Below are positions 54,445 through 63,263 of a stretch of DNA of 64,000 nt, one piece after another (positions within the stretch are counted from its first letter, which is position 1; each line of letters opens with the position of its first letter). Source of the DNA: Mycolicibacterium baixiangningiae (GTDB taxonomy: Bacteria > Actinomycetota > Actinomycetes > Mycobacteriales > Mycobacteriaceae); the NCBI RefSeq assembly GCF_016313185.1, contig NZ_CP066218.1, positions 1,488,001-1,552,000 of the forward strand. Direction: 5' to 3'. A program made the translations under genes and the position numbers. A model generated the notes under the pieces. The model saw only the letters and a list, made by a program, of their open reading frames with translations. It made no database searches and was not told the DNA's origin.

Positions 54445-56428
54445 CGAGCTCGGCGGGGCCACCAGCCCCTACCTGCGCCAGCACGCCGACAATCCGGTGG
54501 CATGGCGGCAGTGGACGCCCGAGGCGCTGGCCGAGGCCGCCGAGCGTGACGTGCCGATTCTGCTGTCGATCGGCTACGCGGCGTGCCACTGGTGCCATGT
54601 CATGGCCCACGAATCGTTCGAGGACGACGAGGTTGCGGCCGCGGCGAACGCCGACTTCGTGTGCATCAAGGTCGACCGCGAGGAGCGGCCCGACCTGGAT
54701 GCGGTGTACATGAACGCCACCGTCGCGCTGACCGGTCAGGGCGGTTGGCCGATGACGTGCTTCCTCACCCCCGACGGCCGGCCGTTCTTCTGCGGCACCT
54801 ACTACCCGAAGCCCAACTTCCTGCAACTGCTTGCCGCGGTCGCCCAGACGTGGCGTGAGCGCCGCGCCGAGGTGGAGGACGCCTCCGATCGGATCGCCGG
54901 TGAGCTGCGCTCCATGGCGGGCGGCCTGCCCGGCGGCGGACCACCCGTGCAGGCAGAACTGTGCGACGCCGCCGTCGCCGCGGTGCTGCGCGACGAGGAC
55001 ACCGCCCGCGGCGGATTCGGGGATGCGCCCAAGTTCCCGCCCTCGGCGCTGCTGGAGGCGCTGCTGCGGCATCACGAGCGCACCGGTTCGGCCGAATCGC
55101 TCGCGGTGGCCGAGCGCACGGGGACGGCGATGGCCCGCGGCGGGATCTACGACCAGTTGGCGGGCGGCTTCGCGCGCTACAGCGTCGACGCCTCGTGGGT
55201 GGTGCCGCACTTCGAGAAGATGCTCTACGACAACGCGTTGCTGCTGCGTTTCTACGCGCACTGGGCGCGCCGCACCGGCAGCCCGCTCGCGCGCCGGGGG
55301 GCCGCCGAGACGGCCCGCTTCGTCATCGACGATCTGGGTGCGGACGCGATGTTCACCTCGTCGCTCGACGCGGACGCCGACGGCGTCGAGGGTCTCACCT
55401 ACGCGTGGACGCCCGCCCAGCTTCGCGACGTGCTCGGCGATGACGACGGACGTTGGGCTGCACAGGTTTTCGCGGTCACCGACGCCGGGACGTTCGAGCA
55501 CGGCGCCTCGGTGCTGCAGCTTCCCGTCTTCCCGGACGATGCGGAGCGGTTCGACCGCGTGCGTACCGCGCTGAGGGCGGCGCGGTCGATACGCCCGCAG
55601 CCCGGCCGCGACGACAAGGTCGTGACCGCGTGGAACGGGCTGGCGATCACCGCGCTCGTCGAAGCCGCCGTCGCGCTGGACCAACCCGAATTGCTGGGCG
55701 CCGCAACGGAATGCGCACGCGCTCTCGTCGAACTGCACGTCGTGGACGGCCGGTTGCGCCGCGCCAGCCTCGGCGGCCGGGTGGGGGAGAGCGCGGCGAT
55801 CCTCGAGGACCACGCCGCGCTGGCCACCGGGCTGCTCACCCTGTACCAGGCGACCGGGGACGCGGCGTGGCTCGATGCGGGCCTGGACCTCGTCGACATC
55901 GCGCTCGAGCACTTCGCCGACCCGCAGCGCAACGGGCACTGGTTCGACACCGCCGACGATGCCGAGGCGCTCATGCTCCGGCCGGCCGACCCGTTCGACG
56001 GTGCCACCCCCTCGGGCGCCTCCCTGACCGCCGAGGCGTTGCAGTTGGCCGCACACCTGGCGCCGGCCGCGCGTGCGGGGCGCTACGCGTCGGCCGCGGA
56101 CGCCACCCTGGCCACCGCGGCGCTGATCCTCGACAGGGCGCCCCGGTCCGGCGGGCACTGGCTTGCGGTTGCCGAGGCCGCGGTCCGAGGACCCATCCAG
56201 ATCGCGGTGGCCTGCGACCCGGCACACTCCGAATTGTTGCGTGCCGCAAGGCAACTGGCGCCGGGCGGGGCGGTCGTGGTCGGCGGTCCGGTCGACTCGT
56301 CGGAACTGCTGATCGACCGCGATCGCGTCGACGGTGCCGACGCCGCCTACGTGTGCCGCGGCCGGGTGTGCGACCTGCCGGTGACAGGCGTCCGCGAACT
56401 CGCAGGCGCGCTGGGCGTCGCCGTGTAG
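54428..56428 (+). CDS. DUF255 thioredoxin-domain protein (Rv1084/YyaL-type)
   Basis: 666 residues from the GTG at 54428, which overlaps the preceding gene by 17 bases; the start is supported by the conserved NELGGATSPYLRQHADNPVAW. The N-terminal thioredoxin-like domain has CHWC (Cys53, Cys56) followed by HVMAHESFEDDEVA; the remainder is an (alpha/alpha)6-barrel like that of glycosidases and SPATA20. Family members are large cytosolic proteins with presumed redox or sugar-linked roles; none has a firm assigned reaction here. Confidence 0.86.
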   Translation: MSPAANELGGATSPYLRQHADNPVAWRQWTPEALAEAAERDVPILLSIGYAACHWCHVMAHESFEDDEVAAAANADFVCIKVDREERPDLDAVYMNATVALTGQGGWPMTCFLTPDGRPFFCGTYYPKPNFLQLLAAVAQTWRERRAEVEDASDRIAGELRSMAGGLPGGGPPVQAELCDAAVAAVLRDEDTARGGFGDAPKFPPSALLEALLRHHERTGSAESLAVAERTGTAMARGGIYDQLAGGFARYSVDASWVVPHFEKMLYDNALLLRFYAHWARRTGSPLARRGAAETARFVIDDLGADAMFTSSLDADADGVEGLTYAWTPAQLRDVLGDDDGRWAAQVFAVTDAGTFEHGASVLQLPVFPDDAERFDRVRTALRAARSIRPQPGRDDKVVTAWNGLAITALVEAAVALDQPELLGAATECARALVELHVVDGRLRRASLGGRVGESAAILEDHAALATGLLTLYQATGDAAWLDAGLDLVDIALEHFADPQRNGHWFDTADDAEALMLRPADPFDGATPSGASLTAEALQLAAHLAPAARAGRYASAADATLATAALILDRAPRSGGHWLAVAEAAVRGPIQIAVACDPAHSELLRAARQLAPGGAVVVGGPVDSSELLIDRDRVDGADAAYVCRGRVCDLPVTGVRELAGALGVAV

Positions 56429-56438
56429 CGTGCGGGCC

Positions 56439-56807
56439 ATGACCGTCGACCCAAGGGCCATCGTCGAGCGCTACCTGCACACCGTCTCCACGGGCACCTC
56501 CGAAGAGGTCGCCGCGCTGTACGCCGAGGACGCCACGCTCGAGGATCCGGTCGGCGGCGGCGAGGTCCACATCGGACGGCAGGCCATCGCCGGCTTCTAC
56601 AAGAACACCGACAGCGTCGAGGTCGAGACCGAGCTGCTGGAGTTCCGCTCCGGCGGACACGAGGCGGCGTTCGTCTTCGCGATCACCGTGAAGATGGGCG
56701 ATGCGACGATGCGCATCGAACCGATCGAGGTGATGACGTTCACCGGTGGCGGACAGATCGCTTCGATGAAGGCCTACTGGGGTCCGGACGACGTCACGCA
56801 GCTGTGA
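56439..56807 (+). CDS. Ketosteroid isomerase-like (SnoaL/NTF2-fold) protein
   Basis: 122 residues from the ATG at 56439, 10 bases after the DUF255 gene stop. It resembles bacterial Delta5-3-ketosteroid isomerase: Tyr12 (ERYLH) and Asp36 (LEDPVG) match the catalytic Tyr and base, but the third acidic residue aligns with Glu97 (EPIEVMTF) where the classic enzyme has Asp. It could isomerise a steroid or act on another lipid, or simply bind a hydrophobic ligand. The gene is absent at this place in the M. tuberculosis order I recall. Confidence 0.75.
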   Translation: MTVDPRAIVERYLHTVSTGTSEEVAALYAEDATLEDPVGGGEVHIGRQAIAGFYKNTDSVEVETELLEFRSGGHEAAFVFAITVKMGDATMRIEPIEVMTFTGGGQIASMKAYWGPDDVTQL

Positions 56808-56856
56808 TTCGGGCGCGGTAATCCGACGCCTGACGTACGTATGCGCGCCGTAATCG

Positions 56857-57600
56857 CTAGCTCGCGAAGACGGCGAACCACATCGCGATGTAGTGGCAGA
56901 TCGCCGCGACCGCGGTGCACGCGTGGAAGAACTCGTGATGACCGAAGGTCGTCGGCCACGGGTTGGGCCACTTCAGCCCGTAGAGCACCCCGCCGATGCT
57001 GTACAACGCGCCGCCCACGATCAGCAGCACCACCGCGGCCACGCCCGCACCGTCCATGATCGGGCCGATGAACCACGCCGCCACCCACCCGAGCAGCAGG
57101 TACAGCGGCACCCCCACCCAGGCCGGCGCCGACGGCCAGAACATCTTGAGCAGCACACCCGCGACCGCCCCGCTCCAGACGATCCAGAACAGCATCATGC
57201 CCTTGTCCTGCGGCAGCGCCAGCAGCGCGAACGGCGTGTAACTGCCCGCGATGAAAATGAAGATCATCGAATGGTCGGCGCGTTTCATCCACTTGCGCGC
57301 CAGCGGCGAGCGCCAGTTCACCCGGTGGTAGGTCCCGCTGACGGTGAACATCGCGACGATGGTGAACGTGTAGATCAGCGTCGCGATACCCGCGCGGGCG
57401 GACACCTCCGCCCACGACACCGCGACCAGCGTCGCCCCGCAGATCAGCGCGACGACCGCGGAGTAGACGTGGATCCATCCGCGGGCGCGCGGTTTGCCGA
57501 TGAACTGGGCCACCCCATCGGCGACCGCCTCGGGGAAGTCCTCCGGATCGCCCGTCGGACGTGGGTTGTCGGCGTCGAGCGGCGTGGACGGGGTCGTCAT
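56857..57600 (-). CDS. Hemolysin III-family membrane protein (Rv1085c-type)
   Basis: 247 residues from the ATG at 57600 (GGAG six bases upstream). About seven membrane segments; conserved family elements are [34 protein letters not shown] around residues 90-125 and the C-terminal [21 protein letters not shown], whose His and Ser/Asp residues form the metal-type site of the PAQR/HlyIII fold. Function in bacteria is unproven. It is convergent with the isomerase-like gene (49 bases). Confidence 0.85.
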   Translation of the reverse strand: MTTPSTPLDADNPRPTGDPEDFPEAVADGVAQFIGKPRARGWIHVYSAVVALICGATLVAVSWAEVSARAGIATLIYTFTIVAMFTVSGTYHRVNWRSPLARKWMKRADHSMIFIFIAGSYTPFALLALPQDKGMMLFWIVWSGAVAGVLLKMFWPSAPAWVGVPLYLLLGWVAAWFIGPIMDGAGVAAVVLLIVGGALYSIGGVLYGLKWPNPWPTTFGHHEFFHACTAVAAICHYIAMWFAVFAS

Positions 57601-57656
57601 CTGGAGCTCCGTCAACTCGGGTGGGGCATTCGGCCGCCACAGTAGTCTGGATACCT

Positions 57657-58454
57657 ATGGACATCATTCCCCGCGGCCTCAAGGAGCCTGCATATCGGCT
57701 CTATGAGATGCGGTTGCGGCAGGAGCTGGCGCGGTCCAAATCACAACTACCGCGCCACATTGCCGTTCTCTGCGACGGCAACCGTCGCTGGGCCCGTGAT
57801 GCCGGTCACGATGACGTCAGTTACGGCTACCGCATGGGCGCGGCAAAGATCGCCGAGATGCTGCGCTGGTGTCAGGCGGCGGGAATCGAGATGGCCACCG
57901 TCTATCTGCTGTCGACGGAGAACCTGCAACGCGACGCCGCCGAACTCGCCGAGCTGATCGACATCATCACCGGCGTCGTCGAGGAGATCTGCGCACCGAT
58001 CAACAGGTGGAGTGTGCGCACCGTCGGTGACCTCGCGCTGCTCGGCGAGGAACCGGCGCGACGGCTGCGCGACGCCGTCGAATCGACACAGACGGAGACA
58101 ACCGCCGGGTGCCTCCATGTCAATGTGGCCGTCGCCTATGGCGGTAGGCAGGAGATCGTCGACGCGGTGCGCGCGCTGCTCGCAAAGAAGCTCGCCGACG
58201 GCGTCTCCGGTGACCAGCTTATCGAGGCCGTCACCGCCGAGGCCATCTCCGAGAACCTCTACACCTCGGGGCAGCCCGATCCGGACCTGGTGATCCGGAC
58301 CTCCGGTGAACAACGACTGTCCGGGTTCCTGCTGTGGCAGAGCGCGTATTCGGAGATGTGGTTCACCGAGGCGTATTGGCCGGCGTTCCGGCGGGTGGAC
58401 TTCCTGCGGGCTCTGCGCGACTACACGCGCCGAGATCGCCGCTACGGCGCCTGA
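57657..58454 (+). CDS. Short-chain (Z)-prenyl diphosphate synthase (Rv1086-type)
   Basis: 265 residues from the ATG at 57657; TAGTCT at 57643-57648 suggests a leaderless transcript. cis-Prenyltransferase motifs: CDGNRRWARD (residues 39-48) with the catalytic Asp40, NVAVAYGGRQEIVDAV and the C-terminal RTSGEQRLSGFLLWQSAYSEMWFTEAYWPAFR. In M. tuberculosis the orthologue makes (Z,E)-farnesyl diphosphate feeding decaprenyl phosphate, the lipid carrier for arabinogalactan and peptidoglycan. The short length supports a short-chain product. Confidence 0.9.
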   Translation: MDIIPRGLKEPAYRLYEMRLRQELARSKSQLPRHIAVLCDGNRRWARDAGHDDVSYGYRMGAAKIAEMLRWCQAAGIEMATVYLLSTENLQRDAAELAELIDIITGVVEEICAPINRWSVRTVGDLALLGEEPARRLRDAVESTQTETTAGCLHVNVAVAYGGRQEIVDAVRALLAKKLADGVSGDQLIEAVTAEAISENLYTSGQPDPDLVIRTSGEQRLSGFLLWQSAYSEMWFTEAYWPAFRRVDFLRALRDYTRRDRRYGA

Positions 58455-58475
58455 GACGCGTGCCACACTTGAGCC

Positions 58476-59828
58476 ATGGCTGCGCTGTCCGCCGTGGTCT
58501 TCTCCCTGAGCTGGTGGCTCGGGCTGTATCTGCTCATCCGTAACCCGCGCAAACCGGTCCTGGTGCTGGCCGCGGCCGGGTTGACCAGTTTCGCCGTCGT
58601 GGTGGCGTTGGACGCCGTGCGCGTGGTCAGCGGTGCCGAGGCGCTGGGCCGGGTCGAGGTCTACCTCGTCGCATTGCCGGGTGTCGCGTGGTTCGCGGTG
58701 CTGCTCGAGTTGTCGCGACAGGCGGACACCTCGCGCGGGCGGGCCGGTGAGGTGATCGCCGTCAGCGGTGTCGCGGTGGTGGCGTCGGCCGGCGCCGCGA
58801 TGGCCGGCAGTGTCGAGGGCCCGCTGCGAATCGGGCACTGGGTGATGTTCGCCGCCGTCTCCGTATCCGCACTCGGTGCGATGGTGCGCGCGGTGCGCCG
58901 TGGCGTGAAACCCGTTCCGGTGGTCGGCTTCCTGGTGATCGCGACGCTGTTCTTCGCGCTCGGCAACGCGATCCTGGTGATTCCTCTCGGCCTCGTGCCG
59001 AGCTGGCTGGCGTTGGCGTCGACCGGTTTTGACGTCGCCCTGCTCGGGGTGGCCGTCGCGATCTGGGATGCGTTCGACGAAGGACAGGCGCTGCGGGCCG
59101 ACATGCGGCGGTCGTTCGTCGCGACGGCGGTGGTGGCGTTGCTGTTCGGCGGTCAGGTGCTCGTCGGCATGGCGTTCACCGGACAGCGCACCGCACTGGT
59201 GGTGCTGATGTTCACCAGCCTGGCGCTCGCGATCGGGATCAACGTGCTGGCCGATCCGCTGGCCGGCGTGCTGGACCGGCTCGCGTTCTCCCGCTCCCCG
59301 GACCTGCGGGCCGACCGGGCCACGCTGCGCCGCACCGAAGCTGCGCTGCCGCGGCGGTCGGCGAATCCGCTGCACGACGTCGACGACGAGACCTTCGCCC
59401 GGTTGACCCGCCGCGCGCTCGGACACTACGGCGACCTCGCCAAGCTGATGGCCAACCCGTTGACGGGCTTACCCGCCATCGACGACCGGCTGGCCGCCCG
59501 CGGCGCACCCGACCAGCCGCTGGAACGGGCCAACGAACTGCGCGCGCTGCTCGCCGAGCGCATCGCCCGGCTCAAACCGCGCGACGGCGGCGACTTCGGC
59601 ACCACCGAGCAGTGGCGGCACTACAACTCCCTGTACTTCCCCTACGTGGCCGGCGTGCGGGCGTACGCCCAGAACGCGACGCCCGCCGGCCTTGACCCCG
59701 TCGCGCGGCGCGCCTGGCAGTGGTTCGTCACCGAGGTGCCCCAGCGGTCGCTGCACAACTGGCAGACCGCGGCCGCCAAGGTGATCGCCGCCGACCTGCG
59801 CAGCGATCTGGTCAGCGCCCGCGACTGA
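58476..59828 (+). CDS. Multi-span membrane protein of unknown function
   Basis: 450 residues, 21 bases after the prenyl synthase. The N-terminal 265 residues hold about eight membrane segments; the C-terminal 185 residues are soluble and charged (HDVDDETFARLTRRALGHYGDLAKLMANPLTGL ... RRAWQWFVTEVPQRSLHNWQTAAAKVI). I do not recognise the family. It may be co-transcribed with the prenyl synthase. It is not part of the M. tuberculosis order I recall between Rv1086 and coaA. Confidence 0.78.
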   Translation: MAALSAVVFSLSWWLGLYLLIRNPRKPVLVLAAAGLTSFAVVVALDAVRVVSGAEALGRVEVYLVALPGVAWFAVLLELSRQADTSRGRAGEVIAVSGVAVVASAGAAMAGSVEGPLRIGHWVMFAAVSVSALGAMVRAVRRGVKPVPVVGFLVIATLFFALGNAILVIPLGLVPSWLALASTGFDVALLGVAVAIWDAFDEGQALRADMRRSFVATAVVALLFGGQVLVGMAFTGQRTALVVLMFTSLALAIGINVLADPLAGVLDRLAFSRSPDLRADRATLRRTEAALPRRSANPLHDVDDETFARLTRRALGHYGDLAKLMANPLTGLPAIDDRLAARGAPDQPLERANELRALLAERIARLKPRDGGDFGTTEQWRHYNSLYFPYVAGVRAYAQNATPAGLDPVARRAWQWFVTEVPQRSLHNWQTAAAKVIAADLRSDLVSARD

Positions 59829-59953
59829 TTCGCGGCGCTGACCTGCGGTTGGCAGCAGTCGGCAGCGTTCGGTGTCGATCTGGCAGCGCGTCCTGCGCAG
59901 CATCGGTGGTGTCCACAGAAATTCGCGGAGACCTCAACGCCGAGGAGACCGAC

Positions 59954-60361
59954 ATGACCGCCATCGTCACCCGTCCACTGTCCGATTCCACCGACTCGCT
60001 GCTGCGCTTCGCGCTGCGCTCCGATGCCACCCTGTGCGCGGCGCTCGGCCTGCTGGTCGCGATGGCCGCCGATCCGCTCTCGCGGCTCTCCGGCCTGTCG
60101 TCGACGTTCGAATGGGTCAGCGGCGCTGCGCTGGTCGGTTACGGCGCGCTGCTCTACGTGCTGGCGGCCGTGCCCGATGTGCGGCGCGTCGGGGTGGGTG
60201 TCGTGGCGGGCAACGTCGGGTTCGCGGTTGCCGTCGGCGCCGTGCTGATCGGTGGCTGGCTGCCGCTGACGCCGTCGGGTGTCGTCCTGACCATCTCGTT
60301 CACCGTCGTCACGCTGGCCTTCGCCACCGTGCAGTACCTCGGGGTGCGCCGTCTGGCGTGA
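59954..60361 (+). CDS. Small four-span membrane protein, copy 1 of a tandem pair
   Basis: 135 residues from the ATG at 59954 (GAGGAGACC upstream). Four hydrophobic segments with short loops; no known domain. It resembles the next gene in length, topology and pattern (TRDSLLRFALRSDA- vs TRDRLLRLAMRADA-like starts, ALVGYGALLYVLAAVPDVRR vs FIVYGVVVFGLAALPSVRR), so the two arose by duplication. Confidence 0.75.
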   Translation: MTAIVTRPLSDSTDSLLRFALRSDATLCAALGLLVAMAADPLSRLSGLSSTFEWVSGAALVGYGALLYVLAAVPDVRRVGVGVVAGNVGFAVAVGAVLIGGWLPLTPSGVVLTISFTVVTLAFATVQYLGVRRLA

Positions 60362-60464
60362 CCCCCTCCTGCCGGTGCGGGGCGCCGCCGTTTCGAGGTT
60401 GGGCGTGACGCCCCGCATCCGGCCCTCAGATTTTCCGAGTGATCCGACCACCGAAGGAGAAGGC

Positions 60465-60860
60465 ATGACCACCACCGCCCCCACCACGACCCGCGACCGC
60501 CTACTGCGTCTGGCCATGCGTGCCGACGCGGTGATGACCGGGCTGGCCGGGCTGGCCGCATTGCCGCTCGCCGGCATGCTGGCCGAAATGTCCGGCACTA
60601 CAACGACAATCGAGTACTCGCTGGCGGCGTTCTTCATCGTCTACGGGGTGGTGGTGTTCGGGCTCGCGGCGCTGCCGTCGGTGCGGCGCGCGGGTCTTGC
60701 GGTGATCGCCGCGAACATCCTCTACACCGTCGCCGCGGTTCTCGTGGTCGTCACCGACGTGTGGTCGATGACCACCACCGGCGTGGTGCTCACCCTGGCG
60801 ACCGGCGTGTACACGGCGGTCTTCGCCGAACTGCAGTACGTGGGCTGGCGGCGGATCTAA
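60465..60860 (+). CDS. Small four-span membrane protein, copy 2 of a tandem pair
   Basis: 131 residues from the ATG at 60465 (AAGGAGAAGGC upstream). Same four-span layout as the preceding gene. The two diverge enough that an old duplication is likely. It ends against a very long hairpin that separates it from coaA. Confidence 0.75.
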   Translation: MTTTAPTTTRDRLLRLAMRADAVMTGLAGLAALPLAGMLAEMSGTTTTIEYSLAAFFIVYGVVVFGLAALPSVRRAGLAVIAANILYTVAAVLVVVTDVWSMTTTGVVLTLATGVYTAVFAELQYVGWRRI

Positions 60861-60927
60861 CCCGCTGAGCAGACGCAAACTCGCCCTGAAACGCCGGTTT
60901 CAGGGCGGGTTTGCGTCTGCTCGCGGG
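60861..60927. terminator. Very long bidirectional hairpin between membrane protein and coaA
   Basis: Arms 60867-60892 and 60897-60922 pair over 26 positions with a single G-U, around a four-base loop; outer CCCGC/GCGGG (60861-60865, 60923-60927) extends the stem after one bulged base. It exactly fills the 67-base gap between the two convergent genes, so it probably ends transcription from both. Confidence 0.85.
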
Positions 60928-61866
60928 TCAGAGCTTGCGCAGACGCAACCGGTTGATGGCGTGGTCGGCGTCCTTGCGCAACACCAGCGTCGCGCGGGGG
61001 CGGGTCGGCAGGATGTTCTCGATCAGGTTCGGCCGGTTGATCGAATGCCAGATGTCGCGGGCGGCGAAGACGGCCTGTTCGTCGGTCAGCGTCGCGTAGT
61101 GGTGGAAGTGCGAGGCCGGATCGGCGAACGCCGTCGAGCGCATCGTGAGGAAGCGTGAGATGTACCAGCCCTCGATGTCCTCGAGGCGGGCGTCGACGTA
61201 GACGGAGAAGTCGAACAGGTCCGACACCATCAGCGCCGGCCCGGTCTGCAACACGTTGAGGCCCTCGAGGATGAGGATGTCGGGGTGGCGGATGACCTGC
61301 TTCTCGCCGGGCACGATGTCGTAGAGCAGGTGTGAGTAGACCGGTGCGCACGCGTGGTCGGCCCCGGACTTCACCGCGGTGACGAACCGCATCAACGCCC
61401 TGCGGTCGTAGCTCTCCGGAAACCCCTTGCGGTGCATGATGTTCCGGCGGCTCAACTCCGTGTTCGGGTACAGGAAGCCGTCGGTGGTGACCAGATCGAC
61501 CTGGGCGTGGTTGCCCCAGCGCGCGAGCAGCGCCTGCAGCACGCGGGCGGTGGTGGACTTGCCGACGGCCACGCTGCCCGCGACGCCGATGATGAACGGC
61601 ACCGGCCGGTCCGGGTTCTGCTGCGGTTCGCCGAGGAACTCCGACGTCGCGGCGAACAGCCGTTGCCGGGCGGCCACCTGCAGGTGAATCAGTCGGGCCA
61701 GCGGAAGGTAGACCTCCTCGACTTCGAGGAGGTCGAGTTTCTCACCGAGGCCACGGAGCTTGAGCAGCTCGTCCTCGGTGAGTTTGAGCGGCGTCGACAT
61801 CCGAAGCGCACGCCACTGAGTGCGGTCGAACTCGACGTAGGGGCTCGGTTCGCTCAGCCGCGCCAT
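60928..61866 (-). CDS. coaA: Pantothenate kinase, type I (CoaA)
   Basis: 312 residues. The Walker A loop [13 protein letters not shown] is at about residues 94-106, with [28 protein letters not shown] and [13 protein letters not shown] following, as in E. coli-type CoaA. It phosphorylates pantothenate, the first step of coenzyme A synthesis, which supports the many CoA-dependent genes here. A DUF885 gene is divergent, 65 bases away. Confidence 0.93.
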   Translation of the reverse strand: MARLSEPSPYVEFDRTQWRALRMSTPLKLTEDELLKLRGLGEKLDLLEVEEVYLPLARLIHLQVAARQRLFAATSEFLGEPQQNPDRPVPFIIGVAGSVAVGKSTTARVLQALLARWGNHAQVDLVTTDGFLYPNTELSRRNIMHRKGFPESYDRRALMRFVTAVKSGADHACAPVYSHLLYDIVPGEKQVIRHPDILILEGLNVLQTGPALMVSDLFDFSVYVDARLEDIEGWYISRFLTMRSTAFADPASHFHHYATLTDEQAVFAARDIWHSINRPNLIENILPTRPRATLVLRKDADHAINRLRLRKL

Positions 61867-61931
61867 GGAGCCAGTCTTACAGCACGGCGTCCGAGGTGAA
61901 CGCCTGGGGCGACCCGATTAGCGTGGCAGGT

Positions 61932-63143
61932 ATGGAGCCCGACACCCTGATTCGTGAATATCTGCTTCTCGGTCTGCGCTTCGACCGCGTCGAGGACGGC
62001 TACGTCGACTCCTTCACCGGCGACCCGGCGCTACGTCGGGCGGTGGCCGCCGAGCCCGCACCCGACCCCGTCGACCTCACCCGGCAGGCCGAGAGATTGC
62101 TGGCCGCGCTGCCCGATACGCCGCGCACCGGCGGGTTCGACGAGACCCGCGCGGATTACCTCGCCGCGCACCTGCGCGCGCTCGCGCTGGCGGGGCGCAA
62201 GTTCGCCGGGGAGGACGTCGGATTCGTCGACGAGGTGGAGGCGTATTTCGACGTCCGGATCACCAAGGGCGATCCGGAGACCTACCGTCAGGCGCACGTC
62301 GCGCTGGACGAGGCGCTCGGCGGAACCGGCCCGCTGATCGAGCGCATCCAGGCGCACCGCACCTCCGACGAGATCCCGCCCGATCGGCTCGAGGAGTGCA
62401 TCCACGCCTTCTCCAGTGCGCTGCGCGACCGTGTCCGCGCCACCTTTCCGCTGCCCGACGCCGAGACCATCACCTATGAGGTCGTCACCGACAAACCGTG
62501 GTCGGGGTTCAACTACTACCTCGGTGACTACCGGTCGACGGTCGCGGTCAACGCCGACCTCAAGCAGCAGATGGCCAACCTGCCGCGGCTGGTGGCCCAC
62601 GAGTCCTATCCGGGCCACCACACCGAGCACTGCCGCAAGGAGGCGGGGCTCGTGCACACGCTGGGCCACGCCGAGCAGACGATCTTCCTGGTGAACACGC
62701 CGCAGTGCCTGATGGCCGAAGGGCTCGCCGATTTGGCGCTCTACGCGGTGGTCGGACCGAACTGGGGGAGTTGGGCGGCCGAGATCTACGCCGACCTCGG
62801 GCTGCGGTTCGACGGCGCGCGGGCCGAGGCGGTGTCGGCCGCGACGGCTGCGCTGGCCGATGTGCGCCAGGACGCCGCGCTGATGCTGCACGACGAGCAC
62901 CGCCCGGTCGACGACGTGGTGGCGTTCCTCAAGCGGTGGCTGCTGGTCGACGACGACCGGGCGCGGCAGATGCTGCGGTTCCTCTCGTCACCGCTGTGGC
63001 GCGCGTACACCAGCACCTACGTGGAGGGTTACCGGTTGCTGCGCGGGTGGCTGGACGCGAGGCCCGCGGGCGTCGAGCTGACCGAGCGGTTCGGCCGCCT
63101 GCTCGACGAGCCGTTGATCCCGTCGGCGCTGCGGGTGGCTTGA
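61932..63143 (+). CDS. DUF885-family putative zinc carboxypeptidase
   Basis: 403 residues from the ATG at 61932; TAGCGT at 61919-61924 suggests a leaderless start. The HESYPGHH motif (residues 223-230) is a HExxxxH-type zinc-binding sequence of the DUF885/M32-like group, with further conserved Glu and Tyr toward the C-terminus. Related proteins are predicted metallo-carboxypeptidases. It lacks a signal peptide. It is shorter than many DUF885 members (about 550), because the N-terminal region is reduced. Confidence 0.8.
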   Translation: MEPDTLIREYLLLGLRFDRVEDGYVDSFTGDPALRRAVAAEPAPDPVDLTRQAERLLAALPDTPRTGGFDETRADYLAAHLRALALAGRKFAGEDVGFVDEVEAYFDVRITKGDPETYRQAHVALDEALGGTGPLIERIQAHRTSDEIPPDRLEECIHAFSSALRDRVRATFPLPDAETITYEVVTDKPWSGFNYYLGDYRSTVAVNADLKQQMANLPRLVAHESYPGHHTEHCRKEAGLVHTLGHAEQTIFLVNTPQCLMAEGLADLALYAVVGPNWGSWAAEIYADLGLRFDGARAEAVSAATAALADVRQDAALMLHDEHRPVDDVVAFLKRWLLVDDDRARQMLRFLSSPLWRAYTSTYVEGYRLLRGWLDARPAGVELTERFGRLLDEPLIPSALRVA

Positions 63144-63263
63144 CGCGCCGCCACTGTGCGATTTCGTGCGGGACGCGCGGGGCGGGGCGTATCAGTTCGC
63201 ACAGTCGCCGCGGAAGGTGACTGACCGGGGAGGGCTCGGCCGGCGGGTATTACCCTCGACAGC

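Noticed and set aside
54293..56461. Very long open frame antisense to the DUF255 gene (about 720 codons).
   Set aside because: High-GC codon bias leaves long stop-free antisense frames. Its translation is Arg/Gly/Val-rich with no family resemblance, while the sense frame has clear motifs.
63144..63263. Possible riboswitch in front of glyA.
   Set aside because: The inferred -10 puts the transcription start at the ATG, leaving no leader RNA. The only structure is a nine-base inverted repeat (63153-63161 with 63197-63205) outside the transcript.
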